Shown piece by piece: positions 1 through 8,404 of a stretch of 64,000 nucleotides of DNA. A model generated the notes under the pieces. It was not told where the DNA came from and ran no database searches. It worked only from the letters and a program-made list of their open reading frames with translations. The stretch is from Bradyrhizobium sp. (GTDB lineage: Bacteria; Pseudomonadota; Alphaproteobacteria; Rhizobiales; Xanthobacteraceae): contig NZ_JALHLP010000004.1 of assembly GCF_022844465.1 (NCBI RefSeq), forward strand, positions 67,735 through 131,734. The letters are read 5' to 3'. The position numbers and the translations under genes were made by a program. Each line of letters starts with the position of its first letter. The first letter of the stretch is position 1.

Positions 1-99
1 CGAAGACGCGAACCCGGAATCTGGAGATGAGTAAAGCAATATCGAGGTTCCGGGTTCGGCGCTTTGCGCCGCCCCGGAACGACAGGGGAAAACCAACAC

Positions 100-266
100 A
101 TGCTCTTCACCGCCGACCACGACGAACCCCGTCGCGCCTGCAAAAATTCATCGCCGCGGAGATCAATCCGTTCGTCGACGAATGGGAGAAGAACGACATC
201 TTCCCGGCGCACGAGCCGTTCAAGAAGCTAGGCAATATCGGCTTTCTCGGCCTTGGATGGGGCTGA
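100..266 (+). pseudogene. Frameshifted 5' fragment of an acyl-CoA dehydrogenase gene
   Basis: The start codon at 100 and the first codons match the dehydrogenase at 395-1555. One T is missing near base 129 (gcctgc here, gccttgc in the intact copy), which throws the ATG out of frame. The rest of the homology ([16 protein letters not shown]) continues in another frame and ends at about base 254, followed by an unrelated short tail and a TGA at 264-266. It covers only about 51 of 386 codons, with no FAD or substrate-binding region, so it cannot encode an enzyme. It is probably a leftover of the tandem duplication. Its promoter and ribosome binding site region is intact, so it may still be transcribed. 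Confidence 0.88.
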
Positions 267-277
267 GCGCCACACAA

Positions 278-378
278 CGTCATTCCGGGGCGCGTCGAAG
301 ACGCGAACCCGGAATCTGGAGATGAGTAAAGCAATATCGAGGTTCCGGGTTCGGCGCTTTGCGCCGCCCCGGAACGAC
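278..378. repeat. Dispersed palindromic repeat, family A
   Basis: An imperfect inverted repeat that begins with cattccggggcgcg and ends with gccgccccggaacgac, with ccggaatctgg and ccgggttcgg arms inside. The same family occurs near 6199, 8311, 42315 and 45014. A second copy, cut by the window start, lies at 1-83. The downstream dehydrogenase ribosome binding site (aggggaaa) abuts its right end. Confidence 0.8.
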
Positions 379-394
379 AGGGGAAAACCAACAC

Positions 395-1555
395 ATGCTC
401 TTCACCGCCGACCATGACGAACCCCGCCGCGCCTTGCAAAAATTCATCGCCGCGGAGATCAATCCGTTCGTCAACGAATGGGAGAAGAACGGCATCTTCC
501 CCGCCCACGAGCTGTTCAAGAAGCTCGGCGATCTCGGCTTTCTCGGCCTCAACAAGCCGGTCGAGTTCGGCGGCCAGGGGCTCGATTATTCCTACGCGCT
601 GATGATGGCCGAAGAGCTCGGCGCCATCACCTGCGGCGGGGTGCCGATGGCGATCGGGGTGCAGACCGACATGGCGACGCCGGCGCTGGCGCGGTTCGGC
701 TCCGACGAGGTGCGGCGCGAGTTTCTCGCGCCGGCGATCGCCGGCGACGCGGTGGCCTGCATCGGCGTCTCCGAGCCGGGCGCGGGCTCCGACGTCGCCT
801 CGATCAAGACAAGTGCGCGCGCCGACGGCGGCGATTACGTCATCAATGGCGGCAAGATGTGGATCACCAACGGCGTGCAGGCCGACTGGATCTGCCTGCT
901 CGCCAACACCAGCGACGGCCAGGTCCACCGCAACAAGTCGCTGATCTGCGTGCCGATGAAGACCAAGGGCGTGCAAGTCGCGCGCAAGCTTGACAAGATG
1001 GGCATGCGCTCGTCCGACACCGCTCAGATCTTCTTCGACAACGTCCGGGTGCCGAAGCGCAACCGGATCGGCGAGGAGGGCCAGGGCTTCACCTACCAGA
1101 TGGTCCAGTTCCAGGAAGAGCGGCTGTGGGGTGCGGCGGCCTGCCTCAAGGCCCATGAGTTCATCATCGCGGAGACCATCGAATACACCCGCAACCGCAA
1201 GGCGTTCGGAAAATCGATCCTCGACAACCAGACCGTCCATTTCAAGCTGGCGGAGATGCAGACCGAGGTCGAATTGCTGCGCGCGCTGATCTACCGCGCC
1301 GCCGAGGCGCTGGTCGCGGGCGAGGACGTGACCCGGCTCGCCACCATGGCCAAGCTCAAGGCGGGGCGGCTCGGGCGCGAGCTGACCGACGCCTGCCTGC
1401 AGTTCTGGGGCGGCATGGGTTTTATGAACGAAACCCCGGTCAGCCGGGCCTATCGCGACAGCCGCCTGACCTCGATCGGCGGCGGCGCCGACGAGGTGAT
1501 GCTGACGGTGTTGTGCAAGATGATGGGCACGCTGCCCGGCACGGGCCGGAAATAG
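395..1555 (+). CDS. Acyl-CoA dehydrogenase, citronellyl-CoA dehydrogenase (AtuD)-like
   Basis: Flavin enzyme, 386 residues, that would introduce an alpha,beta double bond into an acyl-CoA and pass electrons to ETF. ATG at 395 is chosen because aggggaaa lies just upstream and the N-terminus aligns with the family; the frame opens further upstream only into repeat DNA. The FAD/substrate motif [10 protein letters not shown] is at about 124-133 and WITNG at 156-160. The MCAD-type catalytic Glu position reads IGGGADE (361-367), so it is Gly there. The base is probably Glu242 in QEERL, as in isovaleryl- and long-chain acyl-CoA dehydrogenases. This combination resembles AtuD of acyclic terpene degradation, and an AtuC/AtuF-like carboxylase lies 7 kb downstream. 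The substrate assignment is inference; the general function is secure. Confidence 0.9.
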   Translation: MLFTADHDEPRRALQKFIAAEINPFVNEWEKNGIFPAHELFKKLGDLGFLGLNKPVEFGGQGLDYSYALMMAEELGAITCGGVPMAIGVQTDMATPALARFGSDEVRREFLAPAIAGDAVACIGVSEPGAGSDVASIKTSARADGGDYVINGGKMWITNGVQADWICLLANTSDGQVHRNKSLICVPMKTKGVQVARKLDKMGMRSSDTAQIFFDNVRVPKRNRIGEEGQGFTYQMVQFQEERLWGAAACLKAHEFIIAETIEYTRNRKAFGKSILDNQTVHFKLAEMQTEVELLRALIYRAAEALVAGEDVTRLATMAKLKAGRLGRELTDACLQFWGGMGFMNETPVSRAYRDSRLTSIGGGADEVMLTVLCKMMGTLPGTGRK

Positions 1556-1595
1556 CCGCGACTTAAACTTCCTTCAGCCGGGACGGGATATCGAC

Positions 1596-2807
1596 ATGTT
1601 CTATCAGGAGAGTCAGAAGGTCGTTGAACTGAAGCATCGCCTTCGATCGTTCATGGACCGCCACGTCTATCCGAACGAAGCCCGGTTCTACCGGGAGGCC
1701 GAGGAGCTCGGCCCCTGGAAGGTGTTCCCGGTGGTCGAGGAACTGAAGCCCAAAGCCATCGAAGAAGGGCTGTGGAACCTGTTCCTGCCGGAAAGCGAGC
1801 ACGGCGCCGGGTTGACCAACCTCGAATACGCGCCGCTATGCGAGATCATGGGGCGATCGCACCTGGCGCCGGAGCTGTTCAACTGCTCGGCGCCCGATAC
1901 CGGCAACATGGAAGTGCTGGCGCGCTATGGCACACGGGAGCATCAGGAGCGCTGGCTCAAGCCGCTGCTGGCGGGTGAAATCCGCTCCTGCTTTGCCATG
2001 ACCGAACCGGCCGTCGCCTCCAGCGACGCCACCAATATCGAGAGCTCGATCGTCCGCGACGGCGATCACTACGTCATCAACGGCCGCAAATGGTACACGA
2101 CCAACGCCACCGACCCGCGCTGCAGGATATGCATCTTCATGGGCAAGACCGATCCTGACAATCCGGACCGCCACCGCCAGCAGTCGATGGTCCTGGTGCC
2201 GATGGACACAACAGGCGTCAAGGTGCTGCGGCCGATTCCGGTGTTCGGGTTCTACGGCGTGCCCGACCGCGCCTCGGAGGTCGTGTTCACCGACGTGCGC
2301 GTGCCCGTGACCAACATGCTGCTCGGCGAGGGCCGCGGCTTCGAGATCGCGCAAGGGCGGCTCGGCCCCGGCCGCATCCATCACTGCATGCGGCTGATCG
2401 GCCTTGCCGAACGGACGCTGGAGAAGATGTGCGTGCGGACCCGCAGCCGCGTCGCCTTCGGCAAGCCGGTTTCCGAGCAGACCGTCACCCAGGAGCGGAT
2501 CGCGGAATCACGCATCATGATCGAGCAGGCGCGGCTGTTGACGCTGAACGCGGCGCATATGATGGACACCGTCGGCAACCGGGCGGCGAGGGCGGAGATC
2601 GCGATGATCAAGGTCGCGGTTCCGAACATGGCCTGCCAGGTGATCGACTGGGCGATCCAGGCGCATGGCGGCGGCGGCACCAGCAATGATTTCGGGCTGG
2701 CCGCGGCCTACGCCACGGCGCGGCTGCTTCGTCTGGCCGACGGGCCCGACGAGGTGCATCGCAACCAGATCGCCCGGCTCGAACTGCGCAAACACAGCAA
2801 CGCCTGA
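1596..2807 (+). CDS. Acyl-CoA dehydrogenase, ACAD10/11-like
   Basis: 403-residue acyl-CoA dehydrogenase, 40 bases after the previous gene and likely co-transcribed. [13 protein letters not shown] is the FAD-binding segment, and [14 protein letters not shown] and LADGPDEVH mark the C-terminal domain. In the last motif the usual catalytic Glu of IxEGTxE is Asp382, which is characteristic of the ACAD10/11 branch. Members of that branch act on long-chain, branched or 4-hydroxy acids; the substrate here is unknown. The protein is closely similar to the product of the convergent gene at 2814-4025 (shared [19 protein letters not shown]), so the two are paralogues. Confidence 0.9.
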   Translation: MFYQESQKVVELKHRLRSFMDRHVYPNEARFYREAEELGPWKVFPVVEELKPKAIEEGLWNLFLPESEHGAGLTNLEYAPLCEIMGRSHLAPELFNCSAPDTGNMEVLARYGTREHQERWLKPLLAGEIRSCFAMTEPAVASSDATNIESSIVRDGDHYVINGRKWYTTNATDPRCRICIFMGKTDPDNPDRHRQQSMVLVPMDTTGVKVLRPIPVFGFYGVPDRASEVVFTDVRVPVTNMLLGEGRGFEIAQGRLGPGRIHHCMRLIGLAERTLEKMCVRTRSRVAFGKPVSEQTVTQERIAESRIMIEQARLLTLNAAHMMDTVGNRAARAEIAMIKVAVPNMACQVIDWAIQAHGGGGTSNDFGLAAAYATARLLRLADGPDEVHRNQIARLELRKHSNA

Positions 2808-2813
2808 AGCGAG

Positions 2814-4025
2814 TCAGGCCGGCGCGCCGTAGCGCTTCAGCAATCCGCGTCCCAACTGCGACAGGTGGACCTGGTCCGGTCCGTCGCCGATCCGCATGAA
2901 GCGGGCGTAGGTGTAGGCCTCCGCCAGGAAGGTGTCCTGGGAGACGCCGGCGCCGCCATGGATCTGGATGGCGCGATCGATCACGCGGGCGGCCATCGCC
3001 GGCACCACGATCTTTGCCGCCGCGATCATGTCGCGGGCGGCCTTGTTGCCCTCGCGGTCCATCTTCGCGGCGGCCCGCAGCGTCAAGAGCCGCGCCTGCT
3101 CGATCTCGCACCAGGAATGGGCGATGTCCTCGCGCACCGAGCCCTGCTCGCCGAGCGGCTTGCCGAACGCGACCCGCGACTGGGCGCGGGCGCACATCAG
3201 TTCGAGCGCGCGTTGCGCGCAGCCGATCAGCCGCATGCAGTGATGGATGCGGCCGGGGCCCAGGCGACCCTGCGCGATCTCGAAGCCGCGGCCCTCGCCG
3301 AGCAGGATGTTGGCGGCGGGAACCCGCACATTGTCGTAGACGATTTCGGGGTGGCCGACCGGCGCATCGTCATATCCGAACACGCGCAGGTCGCGCACGA
3401 TCCGGACGCCGGGCGTGTCGCGGGGCACCAGCACCATCGATTGCTGCAGATGCTTGTTCGGATTGTCAGGATCGGTCTTTCCCATCACGATCAGAAGCTT
3501 GCAATCCTCGCTCATCGCGCCCGAGGTGAACCATTTTCGTCCGTTGATGACATACTCGCCGCCGTCGCGGCGAATGCTGCACTGGATGTTGGTGGCGTCG
3601 CTCGAGGCAACCTCGGGCTCGGTCATGGAGAAGGCCGAGCGGATTTCTCCTGACAGCAGCGGCTCGAGCCAGCGCTGCTTCTGCGCCGCGCTGCCATAGA
3701 GCGCCAGCACCTCCATGTTGCCGGTGTCGGGCGCCGAGCAATTGAAGATTTCGGAAGCCCATGAAATCCGCCCCATGATCTCGGCCAGCGGCGCGTAGTC
3801 CAGGTTGCTGATGCCGGCACCGTGGTCGCCGGGCAGCGCCAGGTTCCAGAGCCCCTCGGCGCGGGCGCGGCGTTTCAATTCTTCCAGGATCGGCGGGCGG
3901 TGGTGGCGGTGCCCGTTCTCGACCTGCTCCTGATAGAGGCCCTCAACGGGAATGACATGCCGCGTCATGAAGGCGGACAGGCGTCCCTGCAGCTCGATCG
4001 CCCTGGCACTGTGCTCAAAATCCAT
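2814..4025 (-). CDS. Acyl-CoA dehydrogenase, ACAD10/11-like paralogue
   Basis: 403-residue dehydrogenase on the minus strand, converging on the preceding gene with only six bases between the stop codons. [29 protein letters not shown] and IGDGPDQVH are visible, again with Asp (381) at the catalytic Glu position. The start ATG at 4025 has AAAGG upstream. The paralogous neighbour is the same length and aligns throughout. The pair probably arose by duplication and inversion and may act on related substrates. It diverges from the exported ligand-binding protein at 4218, with 192 bases of promoter region between. Confidence 0.9.
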   Translation of the reverse strand: MDFEHSARAIELQGRLSAFMTRHVIPVEGLYQEQVENGHRHHRPPILEELKRRARAEGLWNLALPGDHGAGISNLDYAPLAEIMGRISWASEIFNCSAPDTGNMEVLALYGSAAQKQRWLEPLLSGEIRSAFSMTEPEVASSDATNIQCSIRRDGGEYVINGRKWFTSGAMSEDCKLLIVMGKTDPDNPNKHLQQSMVLVPRDTPGVRIVRDLRVFGYDDAPVGHPEIVYDNVRVPAANILLGEGRGFEIAQGRLGPGRIHHCMRLIGCAQRALELMCARAQSRVAFGKPLGEQGSVREDIAHSWCEIEQARLLTLRAAAKMDREGNKAARDMIAAAKIVVPAMAARVIDRAIQIHGGAGVSQDTFLAEAYTYARFMRIGDGPDQVHLSQLGRGLLKRYGAPA

Positions 4026-4217
4026 CGTTATGGCCTTTCGTTTCCGGGCGCCGGCAGACGCGCGCAGTTCAGCGGATCGACGTCGTCAGATCAAGCCGGA
4101 TCGCGTGGTCGCAACCAGCGCTTAGACGCAAGACCGGCGCCTGACCGCCACCTAGGATTCATGCCACGACTGCGCGAAGCCTGCAGCCGGGAACTCATCA
4201 CAATCCGGGAGGAAGGC

Positions 4218-5435
4218 ATGACATCGCTCGACCGTCGTTCGCTTTTGGCTGGCTCCGCGGCAGCCGGCGTCGTGGCGCTGGCGGGCCCTTCCCGCGCCGC
4301 GGACACCCCCGGCGTTACCGCGACCGAGATCAAGATCGGCTGCACCACCTCGCTGAGCGGCCCGGTGTCGGCATTGGGTACGATCGCAAGGTGTTCGGAC
4401 GCCTACTTCCGGATGATGAACGACCAGGGCGGCGTCGCCGGCCGCAAGATCAACTTCATCTTCTATGACGACGCCTTCAACCCGGCGAAGACCGTCGAGC
4501 AGACCAGAAAGCTGATCGAGAGCGACAATGTCGCGTTCCTGTTTTCGATGCTCGGCACCGCGCCGAATTCGGCCGTCGTCAAGTACATCAATTCAAACAA
4601 GGTGCCGCATCTGTTCCTGTCGGTGAACGGCGACAAATGGGGCGATTACGTGAATTACCCGTGGACCATGGGCTTTGCGCCGAGTTCGCGCACCGAGGCG
4701 CAGATCTTCGCCAAATACGCGTTGAGCCAGAAGCCCGATGCCAAATTCGGCCTGATCTACCAGAATGACGACCTTGGCAAGGATTTCGTCAATGGTCTGC
4801 GCGATGTGCTGGGGTCGGGCTACGACCAGCGGGTGAAGGCGCTGTCCTACGAAGTCGCCGATCCCACGATCGATTCGCAGATCGTTGCGCTGCGCGCCAG
4901 CAACGCCGACATCCTGATCTCGGGGGTTACCGCGAGGTTTGCGGCGCAGTCGATCCGCAAGGTCTACGAACTCGACTGGAAGCCGATGCATTTCGTCACC
5001 AGCGGCGCCGCCTCGGTGGCCTCGACCATCATGCCGGTCGGACCGGAGCGCGCCGTCGGCCTCATCACCTCAGTGTACATCAAGGATCCTTCCGATCCGG
5101 CGTGGCAGGAAGACCCCGCGATCCAGGACTACATGAAATTCATGGCGAAGTACTTCAGCGAAGGCAATCCGAAGGAGGCGCTCAACGCCTACGCCTACAC
5201 CGTCACCTCGGTGCTGCGGGTGCTGCTGGAGCAGTGCAAGGGCAATTTCAGCCGCGAGAACATCATGCGCGAGGCCAACAACCTCAGGAATGTCGAGGTT
5301 CCGACACTGCTGCCGGGCGTCCGTGTCAACACCAGCCCCACCAACCACCATCCGTTGCGCCAGATGCAGTTGCAGCGCTGGGACGGAAAGGGCTACGTCC
5401 GCTTCGGCAACATCATCGAGGGAGCAAACCTCTGA
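4218..5435 (+). CDS. ABC transporter substrate-binding protein, branched-chain amino acid (LivK) family
   Basis: Periplasmic binding protein, 405 residues. ATG 4218 follows gggaggaaggc and starts a twin-arginine-like signal (LDRRSLLAGSAAAG, cleavage near AAD at about residue 29). The mature part begins with TEIKIGCTTSLSGP, the hallmark of Leu/Ile/Val-type type I binding proteins, followed by NDQGGVAGRKI. Such proteins bind amino acids, amides, aromatic acids or other small carboxylates. No permease or ATPase is adjacent, so it depends on components elsewhere or works as a solo sensor. Its position inside an acyl-CoA catabolic cluster suggests the ligand is the substrate degraded here, but that is inference. 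Confidence 0.88.
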   Translation: MTSLDRRSLLAGSAAAGVVALAGPSRAADTPGVTATEIKIGCTTSLSGPVSALGTIARCSDAYFRMMNDQGGVAGRKINFIFYDDAFNPAKTVEQTRKLIESDNVAFLFSMLGTAPNSAVVKYINSNKVPHLFLSVNGDKWGDYVNYPWTMGFAPSSRTEAQIFAKYALSQKPDAKFGLIYQNDDLGKDFVNGLRDVLGSGYDQRVKALSYEVADPTIDSQIVALRASNADILISGVTARFAAQSIRKVYELDWKPMHFVTSGAASVASTIMPVGPERAVGLITSVYIKDPSDPAWQEDPAIQDYMKFMAKYFSEGNPKEALNAYAYTVTSVLRVLLEQCKGNFSRENIMREANNLRNVEVPTLLPGVRVNTSPTNHHPLRQMQLQRWDGKGYVRFGNIIEGANL

Positions 5436-5526
5436 TCGCGCCGCTCGCCGAGCGCAATCAGGATATCGTTTGCGGACGGCGCGCCGGCGTTCCAGACTGG
5501 CATAAATCAATAAAGGGGAACGCCCG

Positions 5527-6183
5527 ATGATCACGCTCTACCACTGCGATGGCGCGCGCTCGTTTCGTCCGCTCTGGATGCTGGAGGAAATGGGGCTTCC
5601 CTACGAGTTGAAAATGCTGCCGTTTCCGCCGCGGGTGTTCGCCAAGGAGTATCTGGCGATCAATCCGCTCGGCACCATTCCCTTCATGGTCGATGGCGAC
5701 ACCAGGATGACGGAGTCCTCGGGGATCTGCCATTACCTGGGAACCCGGCATGGGCCGACACCGCTGGTGGTAGGGATGGAGGAACCCGCCTATGGCGCCT
5801 TCCTCAACTGGATGTATTTCAGCGACGCGACGCTGACCTTTCCGCAGACGCTGGTGCTGAGATACAGTCAGCTTGAGCCGGAGGAGCGCCGCAACCCGCA
5901 GGTGGCCGGCGATTACGCCAAATGGTTCCTGGGCCGGCTGCGGGCGGTCGAAGCCGCGACCGCGAACGCGGAAACCCTGTGCGCGGGGCGCTTTACCGCC
6001 GCCGACATTGTCAACGGCTATGCGCTGCGGCTGGCCGGCACGATCGGGCTGGCCAAGGATTTCGGCCCCCACGTCGCGGCCTATTGGGCGCGGCTGCAGC
6101 AGCGCCCCGGCTATCAGCGGGCGGTGGCCGCGGAACGCAAGGCGGGCGTGGAACAGAACGTGACGCCAAGGGTCCGGGCCTGA
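5527..6183 (+). CDS. Glutathione S-transferase family protein
   Basis: 218-residue cytosolic GST. An N-terminal thioredoxin-fold domain (about 1-80) shows NPLGTIPFM with the cis-proline and ESSGI, which contact glutathione. The all-alpha C-terminal domain carries FTAADIVNGYAL, the N-capping box region. Ribosome binding site aaaggggaa precedes ATG 5527. It lies 91 bases after the binding protein and could be in the same transcript. Bacterial GSTs near catabolic genes often detoxify electrophilic intermediates or isomerise ring-cleavage products; the actual substrate cannot be read from sequence. Confidence 0.87.
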   Translation: MITLYHCDGARSFRPLWMLEEMGLPYELKMLPFPPRVFAKEYLAINPLGTIPFMVDGDTRMTESSGICHYLGTRHGPTPLVVGMEEPAYGAFLNWMYFSDATLTFPQTLVLRYSQLEPEERRNPQVAGDYAKWFLGRLRAVEAATANAETLCAGRFTAADIVNGYALRLAGTIGLAKDFGPHVAAYWARLQQRPGYQRAVAAERKAGVEQNVTPRVRA

Positions 6184-6198
6184 ACGATCGCCGTCATT

Positions 6199-6324
6199 GT
6201 CATTCCGGGGCGACGCGTCAGCGTCGAACTATGGTGCGCAGTTGCGCACCTGGGAATCTCGAGATTCCCCGATGCGCAATTGCGCATCTGAGGTCTGGTG
6301 CTAACGCACCATCCCGGAATGACG
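6199..6324. repeat. Dispersed palindromic repeat, family A (long form)
   Basis: Begins gtcattccggggcgacgcg and ends catcccggaatgacg. It contains nested inverted repeats: gtgcgcagttgcgcac, gaatctcgagattc and gatgcgcaattgcgcatc. It fills most of the space between the GST and the AraC gene and may act as a transcript-end structure. Confidence 0.8.
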
Positions 6325-6422
6325 CTGCTTCTAGACGGTGCTTCTATCGGTGACAGCAACCGGATTTCCGCTATGGTTGATCCCATCGCAGCGGCCCAAG
6401 AGCCGCGCGGGGAGGACGAGCC

Positions 6423-7244
6423 ATGGACGACGCCGGCCGCAAGTTGGGCCATATGATGCTGATCACCCCGGAACGCGTGTTCTATGCGGGCCTGCTCGGC
6501 CGGCCGCGGGAGCGCTGCTCGGGCGCATTCAACATCTACGTTTCGATCGAGGGTGGGCTGTGGCTCACGACCGCCGATGGGCGCGAGAGCACCGGCGAAC
6601 TCGCTGCCGTGCTGCCGAACGTCAGGCACACCATCGCCAGCGATCATCGCTCGGTGCTCAGCCTTGTGATCGAGCCGGAAAGCGTTCGACCGGGCGTGCT
6701 CGAAGACCTCGCCAGGCGTCTGTCGGGGCCTGAAAGCCAGGCTTTCGCGCGCCGTCTTCGCCTGGCCCATCTCGAATTGCGCGTGCGCCACGCCGGCGAG
6801 GAGTTCTCCAGCGCCGAATTCGACCTGCTGTGCCTGGGCGAGGCGCTGCCGCAGCGGGTGATCGATCCCAGGGTGGCGCGGGCGATCGTGCAGATCGGTC
6901 GATTCTCCGGCGAGCCGGTGACGGCGGCAAGCTGTGCGGCGGAAGCCGGGCTGTCGCCATCGCGCTTCCTGCATCTGTTCAAGGAGGAGACCGGGATCTC
7001 GTTCCGCTCGTTCCGGGCCTGGAAGCGCGCCCGCCACCTGCTGCACTTCGCCAACCAGGACATCAACCTCGCGCACCTCGCGCAGGACATCGGCTACCCC
7101 GACTCCACCCATTTCAGCCACTCGATCCGCCGCTTCTACGGGCTGAAGCCGCGCGCGATCTTTTCCGGCTCGCGCGACCTGGCGATCTACAGCACCTCAG
7201 CCGTCGGCGCCGGCCATAGCGGCTGGACGCAAGAAGCCGGCTGA
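6423..7244 (+). CDS. AraC family transcriptional regulator
   Basis: 273-residue regulator with two helix-turn-helix segments at the C-terminus (about 160-260), including SRFLHLFKEETGISFRSF and the AraC signature DIGYPDSTHFSHSIRRFYG. The N-terminal 150 residues (ISIEGGLWLTT region) are probably a cupin-like ligand-sensing domain, poorly conserved. ggggagg precedes ATG 6423. Located between the GST and the BKACE enzyme in the same orientation, it is the obvious candidate regulator of the catabolic genes here. The effector is unknown. Confidence 0.9.
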   Translation: MDDAGRKLGHMMLITPERVFYAGLLGRPRERCSGAFNIYVSIEGGLWLTTADGRESTGELAAVLPNVRHTIASDHRSVLSLVIEPESVRPGVLEDLARRLSGPESQAFARRLRLAHLELRVRHAGEEFSSAEFDLLCLGEALPQRVIDPRVARAIVQIGRFSGEPVTAASCAAEAGLSPSRFLHLFKEETGISFRSFRAWKRARHLLHFANQDINLAHLAQDIGYPDSTHFSHSIRRFYGLKPRAIFSGSRDLAIYSTSAVGAGHSGWTQEAG

Positions 7245-7308
7245 TGCCGGACGCATGATCGCGAACGCTGTTTTTTCCGGTCCCGACATCCGCACCGAAG
7301 GCTGATCC

Positions 7309-8175
7309 ATGGGCGACAAGGCCGTCATTACCTGCTCGCTGAACGGCGTGCTGACCGACCCGAAGCAGCACAATGTGCCGGTTACGCCGGAAGAGATGGC
7401 GCGCGAGGCCAGGGCCGCCTTCAATGCCGGCGCCAGCATCATGCATGTCCATCTGCGCCAGCAGGAGCCGAACAAGGGGCACCTGCCGTCCTGGGACGTC
7501 AACGTGTCGAAGGAGATTCAGCAGGCCATTCGCGAAGCCTGCCCCGGCGTCATCATCAACCACACCACCGGCACGTCGGGTCCGAACTACAAGGGGGCGC
7601 TCGATTGCGTGCGCGAAACCCGGCCGGAAATCGCGGCCTGCAATGCCGGCTCGCTCAACTATCTCAAGGTGAAGTCCGACAACACCTGGGCCTGGCCGCC
7701 GATGATGTTCGATAACGCGGTCGAGAAGGTGCAGGACTATCTCGACGTCATGAAGGAAGCGGGCACGATTCCAGAGTTCGAATGTTTCGACGTCGGCATC
7801 GTGCGCTGCGTCGGCATGTACCGGCAGACCGGGATGTATGCCGGACCGCTCGAATACAATTTCGTCATGGGCGTGGCGTCCGGGATGCCGGCCGATCCGG
7901 ACCTGTTGCCGATCCTGCTGAAGTTGAAGCTGCCGGAGGCGCATTGGCAAGTCACCGCGATCGGTCGCGCCGAAATCTGGCCGCTGCACCAGCGCTGCGC
8001 CGATCTTGGCGGCCACCTGCGAACCGGGCTCGAGGACACGTTCTACCTCGCCGATGGCCGCAAGGTCACCTCGAACGGGCCACTGATCGAGGCCATCGCC
8101 GCCTGCGCGCGGCGCGCCGGGCGCGAGATCGCCAGCCCCGCCGAAGCGCGGAAGATTTTCGGGACCAGGCATTGA
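7309..8175 (+). CDS. DUF849 / BKACE family 3-keto acid cleavage enzyme
   Basis: 288-residue TIM-barrel enzyme of the beta-keto acid cleavage family. These zinc enzymes condense a beta-keto acid with acetyl-CoA, giving acetoacetate and a new acyl-CoA. Visible motifs are ITCSLNG near the N-terminus, the metal-binding HVH pair in IMHVHLRQ, NHTTGTSG, and GGHLRTGLEDTFYL, the family's C-terminal active-site strand. The family is functionally diverse (Kce of lysine fermentation, carnitine and other branches). It usually sits with acyl-CoA enzymes, as here with a carboxylase immediately downstream. The substrate is unassigned. Confidence 0.88.
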   Translation: MGDKAVITCSLNGVLTDPKQHNVPVTPEEMAREARAAFNAGASIMHVHLRQQEPNKGHLPSWDVNVSKEIQQAIREACPGVIINHTTGTSGPNYKGALDCVRETRPEIAACNAGSLNYLKVKSDNTWAWPPMMFDNAVEKVQDYLDVMKEAGTIPEFECFDVGIVRCVGMYRQTGMYAGPLEYNFVMGVASGMPADPDLLPILLKLKLPEAHWQVTAIGRAEIWPLHQRCADLGGHLRTGLEDTFYLADGRKVTSNGPLIEAIAACARRAGREIASPAEARKIFGTRH

Positions 8176-8196
8176 GCGGCCCGCGTCGCCATTCCC

Positions 8197-8214
8197 GGAC
8201 TGCTGGCGCAGTCC
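8197..8214. terminator. Hairpin after the BKACE gene
   Basis: Perfect 7-bp stem ggactgc / gcagtcc with a tggc loop, 21 bases after the stop codon at 8175. There is no T run after it, so it is either a weak terminator or a degenerate family A repeat (flanked by attcc and cggaat). Confidence 0.4.
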
Positions 8215-8310
8215 CGGAATCCAGGCTTCCGATCGAAGGTGGAGCTGCGGCAGGCCTTCAGCGAATATTTCTTCGGGAAAGGAGCGTGATGGTGGCAAAT
8301 GAAGCACGAC

Positions 8311-8390
8311 CGTCGTTCCGGGGCGCGCAGAGCGCGAACCCGGAATCTCGAGATTCCGGGTCTGGTCCTTCGGACCAGCCCGGAATGACG
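8311..8390. repeat. Dispersed palindromic repeat, family A
   Basis: Starts cgtcgttccggggcgcgcag and ends agcccggaatgacg, with the central palindrome ccggaatctcgagattccgg. It ends 15 bases before the carboxylase start codon, so the carboxylase ribosome binding site directly abuts the repeat. Confidence 0.8.
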
Positions 8391-8404
8391 TGCAGGAAAA
8401 AATA

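Larger units (their letters stand above)
1..550. repeat. Tandem duplication of a repeat element plus dehydrogenase 5' end
   Basis: Bases 1-254 and 296-550 are two copies of one segment, offset by 295 bases (296 after a one-base deletion in the first). The upstream 100 bases, made of the dispersed palindromic repeat plus the ribosome binding site, look identical in both. The following coding part differs at about eleven positions and one indel over roughly 155 bases. The second copy runs on into the intact acyl-CoA dehydrogenase at 395; the first breaks off after codon 51. The window starts inside the first copy, so its left border is not visible. Confidence 0.9.

Noticed and set aside
107..1240. 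Long minus-strand open frame (377 codons) opposite the first dehydrogenase
   Set aside because: Shadow frame of a GC-rich gene: Arg/Ala/His-rich low-information sequence without family motifs, while the plus strand encodes a clear dehydrogenase.
8390..8404. GTG start five codons upstream of the carboxylase ATG
   Set aside because: It is the last base of a repeat element and lacks a ribosome binding site, whereas ATG 8405 has aggaaa at good distance.
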